A stretch of 64,000 bases of DNA from Methylobacterium sp. AMS5 (GTDB taxonomy: Bacteria; Pseudomonadota; Alphaproteobacteria; Rhizobiales; Beijerinckiaceae): contig NZ_CP006992.1 in assembly GCF_001542815.1 (NCBI RefSeq), positions 4,159,501 through 4,223,500 of the forward strand, in the 5' to 3' direction. Of the stretch, positions 37,721 through 47,810 are shown in pieces. Position numbers and translations under genes: made by a program. Position 1 is the stretch's first letter. The number at the start of each line of letters is the position of its first letter. Below the pieces are notes generated by a model, which was given only the letters and a program-made list of their open reading frames with translations, searched no databases and had not been told where the DNA came from.

Positions 37721-39043
37721 TCAGCGCGAGACCACGACGGAGCCGGTCGATTCCGTCACCGCGCGCTGGTTCAGGTCCAGATCCGGCCCAAGGTCCGGCC
37801 GAAGATCCAGCCCCTTGGCCGTGGCGGGCGGATGGGCCTGAGCGAAGGCGCTGCCATCGCGGGCCAGGGCCTCGCCATGGGCGAACAGCGCCTTCATGTA
37901 GGGCTGGTCGAACGGCTTCTCCGAGGTCTTGGCGAAGCGCCCGTCGATGAGAGCGATCCGGAGATCCAGGCCGGTGCGCGCGGCATAGCCCTTGGTGAGC
38001 GCGAGCGCCGCGCGGGTCTGCGCCTTGATCGCCGCCGACATGGTGCGGCCGAGCACCGAGAGCGTGGTGCGCGACGCCATCTGGAATTCCGGTTCGAGCC
38101 GGTTGTTGACGACGAGGTAGACCCGGTTCGTCGGCAGGCGCAGCCGCGTCTCCCCCTCCAGGGCGGCGGCCGGCGCGAGATAGAACGGGGCCATCGCCCC
38201 GCCGTCGTCGTGCAGCTCCGCGAAGGGCTTGGCTTTGGCTCCGTCTTTGGCCTCGACGGGGATCGCCACCGGCGGGAAGACGCCGGGCACCGCCGTCGAG
38301 GCGAGCACGATCGAGCGGAACAGGGCCAGCGCCCGCGGATCACCGGTCTCGGCGTTGCGCTGGGCGATCGCGCCCATGTCCCACAGCACCGGCCGCTCGC
38401 TGTCCACCTGGGTCGTGGCGATCAGCAGACGGCGGCCCTTGGCGTGCTCGGCCGCCACCGCCTTGAGCAGGGCCGGCGTCACCGCGCGCCCGATCCGCTC
38501 CTTGAGCGGCCAGGTGTCGGTCAGCGAATCCGGCGTGCCGCCGAACTCGAACACGTCGGCGGCCGAGATCTCGGTATAGTTCTCGCGAAGGGCCGCATCG
38601 GCCCGGTCGCCGAGCGTCGGCGCCGCGAAGGCGAAGGGGGCGATCAGCGCGCCGGTCGAGACGCCGGTGACGACGCCGAAATCGGGGCGGTCGCCGCGTT
38701 CCGACCAGCCCGCCAGCAGGCCGGCGGCGAAGGCGCCGTTCTCGCCGCCGCCGGAGAGCACCAGCCAGGGATCGGAGGCGCGGGGCGCCCCGTCGATCAG
38801 GGCCTGGAACGCGCGCGTGTCGTCGCCCGCGATCCGCACCGAGGCCGGCAGGCCCTCGGGCTGCGCGGTCGCGGCCTGGGCGGCGGTGTAGTCCGGCCGC
38901 GCGTCGGCGGACTTCTTCGCCGCCGGCCCGGCCATTGCCCCCTGCGACAGCGCGAGCGCGAGCAGCACGCCGGCCAAGGCCCCGCCCCTGCGCGGGCCGG
39001 ACGGAAAAGTCTGCATGATCGGTTCGTTGAACAGTTTTGGCAT
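37721..39043 (-). CDS. Patatin-like phospholipase, exported
   Basis: 440 residues from the ATG at 39043, with GGGAG 8 bases upstream. An N-terminal basic stretch and hydrophobic helix ending in SQGAMAG indicate export. The patatin domain has the oxyanion loop LVLSGGGENGAFAAGLL, the nucleophile elbow GVSTGAL and the catalytic Asp in LHDDGGAM. It should hydrolyse acyl esters of lipids through a Ser-Asp dyad at or beyond the inner membrane. The C-terminal ~150 residues keep the fold. Monocistronic. Confidence 0.9.
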   Translation of the reverse strand: MPKLFNEPIMQTFPSGPRRGGALAGVLLALALSQGAMAGPAAKKSADARPDYTAAQAATAQPEGLPASVRIAGDDTRAFQALIDGAPRASDPWLVLSGGGENGAFAAGLLAGWSERGDRPDFGVVTGVSTGALIAPFAFAAPTLGDRADAALRENYTEISAADVFEFGGTPDSLTDTWPLKERIGRAVTPALLKAVAAEHAKGRRLLIATTQVDSERPVLWDMGAIAQRNAETGDPRALALFRSIVLASTAVPGVFPPVAIPVEAKDGAKAKPFAELHDDGGAMAPFYLAPAAALEGETRLRLPTNRVYLVVNNRLEPEFQMASRTTLSVLGRTMSAAIKAQTRAALALTKGYAARTGLDLRIALIDGRFAKTSEKPFDQPYMKALFAHGEALARDGSAFAQAHPPATAKGLDLRPDLGPDLDLNQRAVTESTGSVVVSR

Positions 39044-39527
39044 CGACGTACGTCTCCCGACGATGTTCGACAGCCCGCCTCGGCCGGAAAACACGGGGCG
39101 CGGCGGTCCGTTCCGTCCCGACTGCGCGGCGCCGAATGCTTCGCCGGGCAAGCTTTGCCGTTTCGCTTGTCCCGCGCTCACCCTTGCCGCCTGTCCTGGC
39201 ATCCGGGCGCAAGAGGCGAAAACGAGAAAGACCTTGATGAAGACTTATAAGATCCTGGGAAGTGTCGGACGATTTGGTTCGCCGCGCAATCTTCGTTCTC
39301 GGATACTCCACTGACGGATAGGCCATGGGCCGGTGCGGGAGCGGGGCCGTGCCGTGCGCGGGCGCACGATCCGCCGGATCGGGGATCGCGCGTCCTCCAA
39401 GGACGATCACAGGGCCGAGGGGAGGACCACGGTCGGCTTTACGCCGGGGGGCGCCGTGCTCTAACGCCAAGGGCATAAGCGGAGGGCCGACGCCACGGCC
39501 CTTCACGAAGCCGGAGACCGAGAGCCG
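39044..39527. other. 484-bp intergenic region
   Basis: Between the leftward patatin gene and the rightward CitE-like gene. A less GC-rich patch at 39230-39310 is the likely promoter region. No RNA gene or repeat recognised. Confidence 0.35.
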
Positions 39528-40577
39528 ATGAAACTGCCGCGCCGCTTCTTCCAGCCGCTCGCCGCGGGTGCGCCCGAGCCGTTCCGCGAACTGCCGATCA
39601 AGCTCGAGCGGATGATCCACTTCGTGCCGCCGCACAACGAGAAGGTCCGCGCCCGCGTGCCCGAACTCGCCAAGACGGTGGACGTGGTGCTCGGCAACCT
39701 GGAGGATGCGGTCCCCGCCGACCAGAAGGAGGCGGCGCGCAAGGGCTTCGTCGAGATGGCCAAGGCCACCGACTTCGCCGCCAGCGGCACCGGCCTGTGG
39801 ACCCGCATCAATGCCCTGAACTCCCCCTGGATCCTCGACGACCTGTTCACCCTCGTCGCCGAGGTCGGCGCGAAGCTCGACGTGGTGATGGTGCCCAAGG
39901 TCGAGGGTCCCTGGGACATCCACTACATCGACCAGCTGCTGGCCCAGCTCGAGGCGCGCCACGGGGTGACGAAGCCGATCCTCGTCCACGCCATCCTCGA
40001 GACGGCGGAGGGCGTGGCCAACGTCGACGCCATCGCCTGCGCCTCGCCGCGCATGCACGGCATGAGCCTCGGGCCCGCCGACCTCGCGGCGTCCCGCGGC
40101 ATGAAGACCACCCGCGTCGGCGGCGGCCACCCGGATTACCGCGTCCTGTCCGATCCCAAGGGCGAAGAAGTCCGCGCCTCGGCCCAGCAGGATCTCTGGC
40201 ACTACACCATCGCGCGGATGGTCGATGCCTGCATGGCCAACGGCATCAAGGCGTTCTACGGCCCGTTCGGCGACTTCTCCGATTCGGCCGCCTGCGAGGT
40301 GCAGTTCCGCAACGCCTTCCTGATGGGCTGCGCCGGCGCCTGGACCCTGCATCCGAGCCAGGTGGCCCTGGCCAAGACCGTGTTCGCCCCCGATCCGGCC
40401 GAGGTGAACTTCGCCTCCCGCATCGTCGCGGCGATGCCCGACGGCACCGGCGCGGTGATGATCGACGGCAAGATGCAGGACGACGCCACCTGGAAGCAGG
40501 CCAAGGTCATCGTCGATCTCGCCCGGCTCGTGGCCGAGAAGGACCCGGACCTCGCCAAGGTCTACAATCTGCCCTGA
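39528..40577 (+). CDS. HpcH/HpaI aldolase/citrate lyase family protein (CitE/malyl-CoA lyase-like)
   Basis: 349 residues. TIM-barrel lyase family: [72 protein letters not shown] (metal-binding Glu) and [16 protein letters not shown] (metal-binding Asp), then [17 protein letters not shown] and [14 protein letters not shown]. These motifs are shared by malyl-CoA lyases, malyl-CoA thioesterases and CitE. Methylobacterium uses malyl-CoA lyase in the serine cycle, but this is not obviously that enzyme, which is shorter and begins differently. Substrate left open. hspQ follows. Confidence 0.88.
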   Translation: MKLPRRFFQPLAAGAPEPFRELPIKLERMIHFVPPHNEKVRARVPELAKTVDVVLGNLEDAVPADQKEAARKGFVEMAKATDFAASGTGLWTRINALNSPWILDDLFTLVAEVGAKLDVVMVPKVEGPWDIHYIDQLLAQLEARHGVTKPILVHAILETAEGVANVDAIACASPRMHGMSLGPADLAASRGMKTTRVGGGHPDYRVLSDPKGEEVRASAQQDLWHYTIARMVDACMANGIKAFYGPFGDFSDSAACEVQFRNAFLMGCAGAWTLHPSQVALAKTVFAPDPAEVNFASRIVAAMPDGTGAVMIDGKMQDDATWKQAKVIVDLARLVAEKDPDLAKVYNLP

Positions 40578-40636
40578 TCGTCGCGGATGGTGGCCTTGCG
40601 TTGGAACGGAAGGGCCGCGAGGCCTATCTATCGGTC

Positions 40637-40975
40637 ATGACCCAGACCAGCATGAGAACCGCCAAATTCGGCCTCGGGGCGGTGGTCCGGCACCGGATCT
40701 ACCCGTTCCGGGGCGTGGTCTTCGACGTGGACCCGGAATTCGCCAACACCGAGGAATGGTGGCTCGCCATTCCCGAGGACGTCCGGCCGCGCAAGGACCA
40801 GCCCTTCTACCATCTGCTCGCCGAGAACGCGGACAGCGAGTACGTCGCCTACGTCTCGGAGCAGAACCTCGTGCCCGACACGTCCGGCGAGGCCCTGCGC
40901 CATGCCGGCATCAGTGAAGTGTTCGAGCGCAGCGCCGACGGCGTCTACCGCATGCGGATCGGCCAGGCGAACTGA
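40637..40975 (+). CDS. hspQ: Heat shock protein HspQ
   Basis: 112 residues. The block FGLGAVVRHRIYPFRGVVFDVDPEF, then EEWWLAIP, PFYHLLAEN and YVAYVSEQNLVPD is the whole HspQ/hemimethylated-DNA-binding (YccV-like) fold. In enterobacteria HspQ modulates Lon protease specificity. It lies 59 bases after the CitE-like gene on the same strand. Confidence 0.93.
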   Translation: MTQTSMRTAKFGLGAVVRHRIYPFRGVVFDVDPEFANTEEWWLAIPEDVRPRKDQPFYHLLAENADSEYVAYVSEQNLVPDTSGEALRHAGISEVFERSADGVYRMRIGQAN

Positions 40976-40979
40976 TCGG

Positions 40980-41017
40980 CCCCGAAAGGTGACATTCGGC
41001 TCTCGGCAAAAGACGGC
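40980..41017. repeat. Dispersed imperfect palindrome (copy E, degenerate)
   Basis: CCCGAAAGGTGACATTCGGCTCTCGGCAAAAGACGG retains CCCGAAAGGTG and the TTTCGG-like right arm in altered form. It starts a few bases after the hspQ stop, the same placement as copy C. Confidence 0.45.
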
Positions 41018-41147
41018 GTAAAAACAACAGCCTAGCATCGTCCGGAACGGTGTGGCGGGCCGAAACGGCAAGCCGCGGAACGCTTTGTTCAACGGCTGCT
41101 GCTATCGAGGCGCGTCACGTCAATCGTTGCGCGGGTTCGAAATAGCC

Positions 41148-42377
41148 ATGGATGTGGTCACCATGCTGGTCATGAGCCTCGCCGCGGCGGCCGCCGCTGC
41201 GGGCTTCCTGGCCGTCGAGTGGCGGATCCTGCGCAACCCCGCACTGCTGCTGTGGAGTGCGGGCTTCGCCACCATCGTCCTCGGCTGCTCGCTCTCGCCC
41301 GTCCGCGCCGCCTCCTTCCTCGTCGGGGTCTGGTTCGCCAACGGCCTGCTCGTCGTCGCCCACCTCCTGTTCCTCTTCGGCACGGCCCGCTTCACCGGGC
41401 GCCGGATCGCACGGCTCTGGTGGGGCCTGCTGCTGGCCTGGGCCGGGCTCCTGCTCCTGCCGGCGGGGATCGACCCGACGCCGGCCTTCGCGATGACCAA
41501 TTCCGGCCTCGTCGCCCTCGCCGCCCTGCGGGCTGCCCATCTCCTGCTGTCGCGGGCCGGCACGCCCTTCCCGGAGCGCACCGCCGCCTCCGACGCGCTC
41601 GGCGCCGTTTTCCTCGCCCACGGCACCTTCTACGCCGCCAAGGCGCTGCTCGTGCCCGTGCCGGGCGCCTTCGTCAGCCTCGTCGGCTTCAAGGGCGTGC
41701 TGATCCAAGTCTCGCTGTTCGAGGGCATTCTCGTCGAGATGCTGCTCGCGCTGCTGATGGCCGCCGCGGTGCGCCGCCGCCGGGAGGAGGCGATGACGGC
41801 GCTCGCCGAGCGCGATCCCCTCACGGGCGCTTTCAACCGCCGCGCCTTCGAGAGCCGCGCCGCGGAAGCATTGCGGGGCATGGCCGCCGGGCGCCGATCC
41901 GGCGCCATGCTGCTGCTCGACGTGGACCGGTTCAAGACCGTCAACGACAGCTTCGGCCACGCCGTCGGCGACCGCATCCTCGTGGCGCTCACCGGCGTGC
42001 TGGAGGCCTGCCTGCCGCGCCACGCGATCCTGGCACGGCTCGGCGGGGACGAGTTCGTGATCCTGGTGCCGGGTCTCGACGAGGCGGCGGTTTCCACTCT
42101 CGGCGCGGCGATCCGTGCCCGCATGGCCCGCGAGAGCGGCCGGGGCCTGCCCACCGGCGCCACGGTCAGCCTCGGCGCCGCCCTTTTCACCGGCGGCCCG
42201 GCCGGACTCGATACCCTGATGGCGCTCGCCGACACGGCGCTCTACGAGGCCAAGGCCCATGGCCGCGACCGGCTGCAGGCCCGACGCGTGGAGCCGCCTG
42301 CGGAGCGGGTCCCGGATCGATCCGGACCGGGGGCGGCGAAGGCGCAGGTGTCCGCGCAAGGCGGCTGCTGCGCCTGA
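41148..42377 (+). CDS. GGDEF-domain diguanylate cyclase, membrane-bound
   Basis: 409 residues from the ATG at 41148. Six or seven hydrophobic helices fill the first ~210 residues; the GGDEF domain covers about 225-390: ERDPLTGAFNRRAFESR, LLLDVDRFKTVNDSFGHAVGD, RLGGDEFVILVPG and TVSLGAALF. The GGDEF signature is perfect, so c-di-GMP synthesis is likely. The RxxD inhibitory site normally found just before GGDEF is absent (PRHAILARL), so product feedback may be missing. The membrane sensor domain is unassigned. Confidence 0.92.
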   Translation: MDVVTMLVMSLAAAAAAAGFLAVEWRILRNPALLLWSAGFATIVLGCSLSPVRAASFLVGVWFANGLLVVAHLLFLFGTARFTGRRIARLWWGLLLAWAGLLLLPAGIDPTPAFAMTNSGLVALAALRAAHLLLSRAGTPFPERTAASDALGAVFLAHGTFYAAKALLVPVPGAFVSLVGFKGVLIQVSLFEGILVEMLLALLMAAAVRRRREEAMTALAERDPLTGAFNRRAFESRAAEALRGMAAGRRSGAMLLLDVDRFKTVNDSFGHAVGDRILVALTGVLEACLPRHAILARLGGDEFVILVPGLDEAAVSTLGAAIRARMARESGRGLPTGATVSLGAALFTGGPAGLDTLMALADTALYEAKAHGRDRLQARRVEPPAERVPDRSGPGAAKAQVSAQGGCCA

Positions 42378-42458
42378 GACGGGTTCCACCTGTGCGACGT
42401 CCGCACAGCCCGAAGCGATCAACCGGAGCCCGTGGAGCGGTGTGACGTCCGAATCGAA

Positions 42459-42485
42459 AGGGGCGCCCGCATGGCGGACGCCCCT
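42459..42485 (-). terminator. Hairpin terminator of the small minus-strand gene
   Basis: AGGGGCGCCCGC-ATG-GCGGACGCCCCT: 12-bp arms with one mismatch. Read on the minus strand it is followed by TTTCGATT, and it lies 25 bases after the stop of the 60-residue gene. Confidence 0.65.
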
Positions 42486-42510
42486 GGTGGAGGATGATGC
42501 CGGACGGATC

Positions 42511-42693
42511 TCAGGAGATCAGGTCGAGCCTGGCGGTCTCGAAGCCCGCCGCCCGCACGCTGTCGGGGAGAGCGGAGGAATCGGAATAGCCGGCCTCGCG
42601 GGCCATGGCGTCGAGGGCGGTACGTTCGTCCTCGGCACTCCCGGTCCAGAGAATCGCGCCGCTCGTCTTCTGCCGGATCTGGAAGATGCTCAT
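42511..42693 (-). CDS. Small conserved-looking protein of unknown function
   Basis: 60 residues from the ATG at 42693. Sequence: MSIFQIRQKTSGAILWTGSA, then DERTALDAMAREAGYSDSS; soluble, with a strand-strand-helix pattern. It is followed by a good terminator hairpin, which supports expression. Small proteins of this type are common in Methylobacterium, but I know no function. Confidence 0.6.
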   Translation of the reverse strand: MSIFQIRQKTSGAILWTGSAEDERTALDAMAREAGYSDSSALPDSVRAAGFETARLDLIS

Positions 42694-42961
42694 CGTGAAA
42701 CCGCCCGTCGTCAGGAATCTCTTGACGGGATAACCCGGCGCGGCCGACCCTGGTTGCACACGAATGGTCCGACGAAACCTTGAGCGAAGCGAGGAGGCGT
42801 CCGCCGCGTCTCGGGAACGACTGATCTCGGGGACAGACCGCCGCTCTCATCCGCCTGCGGCATCTCGCACAGGCTTCGACCGGGGAGGAGTTTGCCACCC
42901 CATCCGCCACGAAATCGCCGGTTGCGGCGGACAAGCAGGCTGCGGCGCATCGGCGCGCCCC

Positions 42962-44185
42962 ATGAGACGATTCGCGATGCCGGCCCCTTTGCCCTTCCGT
43001 CCCGCTGCGGCGTGCCTCGCCGCCTTCCTCGTCGCGGCCCCGCCGGCCCGCGCCGCCGAGGCGCCGCCCGCGGCCGGGGTGCCCGATCCCGCCACGCTCC
43101 TGCCTGCGGTGAGCGTGGTCCCGGCCGAGCGCCGGGAGATCGTCGAGCGGGCGGTGGTGACCGGGACGCTGGTGCCCCGCGACGAGATCCTCGTCGCCCC
43201 CGAGGTCGAGGGCCTGCGCATCGTCGCGCTGCTCGTCGAGGAGGGCGACCGGGTCGAGCGCGGTGCGGTGCTGGCACGGCTCTCATTGGAGATGATCGAG
43301 ACGCAGGAGGCCGCCAACCTCGCGGCCACCGCGAAGGCGGAGGCCGCCATCCTCCAGGCGAAGAGCCAGATCGTCCAGGTGCAGGCCGCCCAGACCGAGG
43401 CGCGCCAAGCCCTGGAACGGGCGCAGGCGCTGGTGCGGACCGGCAACGCCACCGCCGTCACCCTGGAGCAGCGGGTCTCGGCGGCGCAGGGCGCCGACGG
43501 CCGACTCGAGGCGGCGCGGGCCGGGCTGGCTCTCGCCGAGGCGGATCTGGCCGCGGCGCGGGCGCAGGGACGCGAGATCGGCCTGCGCCGGGCCCGCACC
43601 GAGATCCGCGCGCCGGAGGCGGGCCTCGTCAGCCGCCGCACCGCGCGGGTCGGCGCCACCGCGAGCGCGGCCGGCGAGCCGCTGTTCCGCCTGATCGCCC
43701 GCGGCGAGATCGAACTGGAGGGCGAGGTGCCGGAATCCGCCCTGCCGCGGCTCCGGGCCGGCGCCCCGGCGCGGCTCGAATGGGAGGACGGGCGCGTGAC
43801 GCCCGGCGCCGTGCGGCGGGTCTATCCCGAGGTCGACCGGGCGACGCGCCTCGGCCGGGTCCGCATCCGCCTGGACGCCGACCCGGCGTTGCATATCGGC
43901 GCCTTCGCCCGCGGCCGGGTCGAGGTCGCCCGGCGCGAGGGCGTGGCGGTGCCGCTCGCCGCCGTGCTCTACGCCGCCGACGGCTCGGCGAGCGTTCTCG
44001 CGGTCGCGGACGGCCGCGTCTCCGCCCGCCGGGTCGAGACCGGCCTCTCGGCCGAAGGCTTCACGGAACTGCGCTCCGGCATCGCCGCCGGGGAGGCGGT
44101 GGTCGCCCGCGCCGGCTCGTTCCTGCGCGACGGCGACCGGGTCCGGCCCGTCCCGCCGACGGCCCGGGCGGCCGCGGCCCGCTGA
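42962..44185 (+). CDS. RND efflux periplasmic adaptor (membrane fusion protein)
   Basis: 407 residues from the ATG at 42962, with a signal peptide (AAACLAAFLVAAPPARAAEA). HlyD/AcrA-type order: beta-barrel strand, lipoyl half (GTLVPRDEILVAPEVEGLRI, LVEEGDRVERGAVLARL), an alpha-helical hairpin of about 100 residues (AKAEAAILQAKSQIVQVQAA), second lipoyl half (TEIRAPEAGLVSRRTARVGA), then the barrel and membrane-proximal domains. It links the pump at 44196 to an outer-membrane channel, which is not encoded here. Confidence 0.93.
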   Translation: MRRFAMPAPLPFRPAAACLAAFLVAAPPARAAEAPPAAGVPDPATLLPAVSVVPAERREIVERAVVTGTLVPRDEILVAPEVEGLRIVALLVEEGDRVERGAVLARLSLEMIETQEAANLAATAKAEAAILQAKSQIVQVQAAQTEARQALERAQALVRTGNATAVTLEQRVSAAQGADGRLEAARAGLALAEADLAAARAQGREIGLRRARTEIRAPEAGLVSRRTARVGATASAAGEPLFRLIARGEIELEGEVPESALPRLRAGAPARLEWEDGRVTPGAVRRVYPEVDRATRLGRVRIRLDADPALHIGAFARGRVEVARREGVAVPLAAVLYAADGSASVLAVADGRVSARRVETGLSAEGFTELRSGIAAGEAVVARAGSFLRDGDRVRPVPPTARAAAAR

Positions 44186-44195
44186 GGATCACACG

Positions 44196-47100
44196 ATGCG
44201 CCTCAACGTCTCGGCCTGGGCGATCCGCAAGCCGATCCCCTCGCTCGTCCTGTTCCTCGTGCTGATGGTGCTCGGCCTCGTCAGCTTCCGGTCCCTGCCG
44301 ATCACCCGGTTTCCCAACATCGACATCCCGATCGTCTCGGTGACGGTCACGCAGAGCGGGGCCGCCCCCTCCGAGCTGCAGACCCAGGTCACGAAATGGG
44401 TCGAGGATTCGGTGGCCGGGGTGAAGGGGGTCAAGCACATCCTCTCGACCATCTCGGAGGGCGCCTCGATCACCACGATCGAGTTCCGCCTGGAGGTGAA
44501 CCAGGACCGCGCCGTCAACGACGTGAAGGACGCGATCTCGAAGATCCGCATCAACCTGCCGCGCACCATCGACGAGCCGATCATCAGCCGCGTCGAGATC
44601 GCCGGCCTGCCGATCATGATCTACGGCGCGTCCGCCCCGGCGATGACGCCCGAAGACCTGTCGTGGTTCGTCGACGACGTGGTGGCGCGCCAGCTCCAGG
44701 GGGTGAAGGGGGTGGGCGGCGTCGAGCGCCTCGGCGGCGTCGCCCGCGAGATCCGCGTGACCCTCAAGCCCGACCGCCTGCTCGCGCTCGGCATCACCGC
44801 GGCCGACGTCAACCGGCAATTGCGCCTCACCTCCGCCGACATGGCGGGCGGGCGCGGGGAGTTGGCGGGCGGCGAGCAGTCGATCCGCACGCTCGGCGCC
44901 TCGGCGAGCCTGGAGACGCTGGGGGCGACCTCCATCGTCGTGCCCGGCGGGCGCAAGGTGCGCCTCGACGAACTGGCGAGCCTGATGGACGCGGCCGAGG
45001 AGCCGCGCACCTTCGCCCGGTTCAACGGCGAGCCGGTGGTGGGCTTTGCCATCTCCCGGGCGATGGGGGCGAGCGACGCCGAGGTCGCGGTCGCCGTGGC
45101 GGCCCGCATCGAGGCGCTGCACGCCGAGAATCCGGGGGTCCGCTTCGACCTGATCGACACCAGCGTCGTCAACACCATCGGCAACTACCACTCGGCGATG
45201 ATGGGCCTGCTGGAAGGCGCCGCCCTCGCCGTGATCGTGGTGTTCCTGTTCCTGAGGGATTGGCGCGCCACCCTGATCGCGGCGGTGGCGCTGCCGCTCT
45301 CGGTGCTGCCCACCTTCTGGGTGATGAGCGCGCTCGGCTTCTCGCTGAATGCCGTGAGCCTGCTCGCCATCACCCTGGTGACCGGCATCCTCGTCGACGA
45401 CGCCATCGTCGAGATCGAGAACATCGTCCGCCACATGCGGATGGGTAAAACCGCCTACCGCGCGGCGCTCGAGGCCGCCGACGAGATCGGGCTCGCGGTC
45501 ATCGCGATCACCGCGACCATCATCGCGATCTTCGCCCCCGTCTCCTTCATGCCCGGCATCGCCGGCCAGTACTTCAAGCAGTTCGGGCTCACCATCGCGG
45601 CGGCCGTGTTCGTGTCGCTGCTCGTCGCCCGCCTGATCACGCCGCTGCTCGCCGCCTACTTCCTGCGCGACCACGGCCCGGACCACGAGCGCGAGGGTTT
45701 GGTGATGCGCGCCTATACCCGCCTCGTGGCGTGGTCGGTGCGGCACAAATACCTGACGCTGGTGCTCGGTCTCGCCTGCTTTGCCGGCTCGATCGCCTCG
45801 ACCCGGCTGCTGCCCGCGGGCTTCATCCCGGCGGAGGACGCGGCGCGCACGATGTTCGTGGTCGAACTGCCCCCCGGGGCGCGCCTCGACGACACCCAGC
45901 GCCTCTCCGACGGCCTCGTCGAGACCCTCCGCCAGATGCCCGAAATCCGCTCCGTCTTCGTCGATGGCGGGCGCCAGTTGCCCGGCAAGAAGGAGGTGCG
46001 GCTGGCGAGCCTCACCGTGAACCTCACCCCGAAGAGCGACCGCGCCCTGACCCAGAAGCAGGTCGATCTCAAGATCTCAAGCGTCCTGCGGCAGGTGCCC
46101 GACATCCGTTTCTGGTCGCTGCAGGAGGGCGGCCAGCGGGAATTCGCGCTGATCGTCTCGGGGCCCGACAAGACCGTGGTCGCCGATGTCGCCGCCCGCC
46201 TCCAGCGCGAGGCCATGGGCGTGCCCCACCTCGTCAACCTGATCTCGACCGCCCCTCTCGACCGCACCGAGATCCGCATCACCCCGAAAGCGGGGGTCGC
46301 CGCCGATCTCGGCGTCTCGACCGACGTCATCGCCGAGACGGTGCGGGTGGGCACCATCGGCGACATCGCGGCCAACCTCGCCAAGTTCAACGCCCAGGAC
46401 CGGCAGATCCCGATCCGGGTGATGCTGCCCGAGCGCCTGCGCGGGCAATTGCCCGAGATCGCCAGCCTGAAGGTGCCGGTGAAGGCCGGCGCGGCGGTGC
46501 CGCTCGCCACCGTGGCCGACCTGACGCTGGGGCGCGGCCCGACCGCCATCGACCGCTACGACCGCACCGTGCGCGTCGCCGTCGAGGGCGATCTCCAGGG
46601 CTCGGACGCGCTCGGCTCGATCATCGAACAGGTGATGGCCCTGCCCGCCGCCACGAACCTCCCCGAGGGCGTCACCATCCGCCAGACCGGCGACGCCGAG
46701 GTGATGGGCGAGGTGTTCGAGGGCTTCGCGCTGGCCATGGGCGCCGGGCTGATGATGGTGTTCGGCGTCCTCGTGCTGCTGTTCGGCAACTTCCTCCAGC
46801 CGCTCACCATCCTGTTCTCGCTGCCGCTCTCCATCGGCGGGGCGATCCTCGGCCTCCTCGTCTTCCACATGCCGATCTCGATGCCGGTGGTGATCGGCAT
46901 CCTGATGCTGATGGGCGTGGTGACGAAGAACGCGATCATGCTGGTCGATTTCGCCATCGAGGAGATGGCCCGCGGCGTCGATCGCGTCACCGCCATCGTC
47001 GATGCCGGCCGCAAGCGGGCGCGCCCCATCGTGATGACCACCATCGCCATGGCCGCCGGCATGGTGCCGTCGGCACTCGCGCTCGGGATCGGCGGCGAGT

Positions 47101-47336
47101 TTCGCGCGCCGATGGCGGTGGCGGTGATCGGCGGGCTGATCGTCTCGACCGGCTTGTCGCTCGTCTTCGTGCCGGCGATCTTCCTGCTCGTCGACGACCT
47201 GTCGCGGTTGTTCGTGCGCCTGTTCGGCCGCTTCGTCGGCGGGGCGGACGAGCCTGATGAAGAAGACGATGCGTATCGTCCGGGTCCGCCCGCCAACGCC
47301 GCCGGTCTCGGCCGCCGAGGGGTGGCCGCCGAGTGA
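44196..47336 (+). CDS. RND-family efflux transporter permease
   Basis: 1,046 residues, standard for AcrB/MdtB-type pumps. It starts with a membrane helix (IPSLVLFLVLMVLGLVSF) followed by the porter motif FPNIDIPIVSVTV. Membrane helix 4 has GILVDDAIVEIENI with the proton-relay Asp pair, helix 10 has GVVTKNAIMLVDFA with the partner Lys, and the second periplasmic half starts near 560. The heavy-metal (CzcA) signature is not seen, so organic substrates (HAE1-like) are more likely. It begins 10 bases after the adaptor stop: one operon. Confidence 0.95.
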   Translation: MRLNVSAWAIRKPIPSLVLFLVLMVLGLVSFRSLPITRFPNIDIPIVSVTVTQSGAAPSELQTQVTKWVEDSVAGVKGVKHILSTISEGASITTIEFRLEVNQDRAVNDVKDAISKIRINLPRTIDEPIISRVEIAGLPIMIYGASAPAMTPEDLSWFVDDVVARQLQGVKGVGGVERLGGVAREIRVTLKPDRLLALGITAADVNRQLRLTSADMAGGRGELAGGEQSIRTLGASASLETLGATSIVVPGGRKVRLDELASLMDAAEEPRTFARFNGEPVVGFAISRAMGASDAEVAVAVAARIEALHAENPGVRFDLIDTSVVNTIGNYHSAMMGLLEGAALAVIVVFLFLRDWRATLIAAVALPLSVLPTFWVMSALGFSLNAVSLLAITLVTGILVDDAIVEIENIVRHMRMGKTAYRAALEAADEIGLAVIAITATIIAIFAPVSFMPGIAGQYFKQFGLTIAAAVFVSLLVARLITPLLAAYFLRDHGPDHEREGLVMRAYTRLVAWSVRHKYLTLVLGLACFAGSIASTRLLPAGFIPAEDAARTMFVVELPPGARLDDTQRLSDGLVETLRQMPEIRSVFVDGGRQLPGKKEVRLASLTVNLTPKSDRALTQKQVDLKISSVLRQVPDIRFWSLQEGGQREFALIVSGPDKTVVADVAARLQREAMGVPHLVNLISTAPLDRTEIRITPKAGVAADLGVSTDVIAETVRVGTIGDIAANLAKFNAQDRQIPIRVMLPERLRGQLPEIASLKVPVKAGAAVPLATVADLTLGRGPTAIDRYDRTVRVAVEGDLQGSDALGSIIEQVMALPAATNLPEGVTIRQTGDAEVMGEVFEGFALAMGAGLMMVFGVLVLLFGNFLQPLTILFSLPLSIGGAILGLLVFHMPISMPVVIGILMLMGVVTKNAIMLVDFAIEEMARGVDRVTAIVDAGRKRARPIVMTTIAMAAGMVPSALALGIGGEFRAPMAVAVIGGLIVSTGLSLVFVPAIFLLVDDLSRLFVRLFGRFVGGADEPDEEDDAYRPGPPANAAGLGRRGVAAE

Positions 47337-47810
47337 TCCGGTATCCGCACGACGGACGTGATCATCGAGGATGCCGAATTCGCGCGGCCGAGGCGTCTCT
47401 CACGAAACCTCCGCCACGCGCCGCCTCCGGAAGGACAGCGGGCCCGAGACCGGGGAGCACGCCGAGAACCTGCGAAACCTTAACTGTCTCTCACAGAACT
47501 CCCGCCGCGCTGTCATCGCCAGAACGAGAACGGTCAGAGACCGGGAGTTTTGTGAGGCACTTTAAGCAGCGCGGGCCTTGCGACCCTTGTGCTCGGGCTC
47601 GCCCCGCAAGCGTGATTTCCTGAACCGCCACCGAAGCTGTCGTGGAGTGAACAGGGGCTCGGCGGCATCGCTCCGGTGGCGAAGCACGGCCCCGTGCGAA
47701 TACGTCAGGGTTGTACCACAAGATGTTGCGAAGCATTTCTCAACGCTTTTGATCTATGCGGCCAAGATACGCTTCGAGTCCGCCACTGGCCTCGCGGCCA
47801 CGGATGACCG
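47337..47810. other. 474-bp intergenic region with a long imperfect inverted repeat
   Basis: Arms CTCACAGAACTCCCG (47490-47504) and CGGGAGTTTTGTGAG (47542-47556) match at 14 of 15 positions around a 37-base loop; weaker pairing reaches CTTAA/TTAAG further out. It could be a terminator for the RND operon, a small structured RNA or a decayed mobile repeat. The rest should hold the HD-GYP promoter (a less GC-rich stretch lies at 47715-47770). No gene seen. Confidence 0.45.

Noticed and set aside
42764..42961. Longer N-terminus for the RND adaptor
   Set aside because: The extension is not protein-like and would bury the signal peptide that begins at the ATG at 42962.
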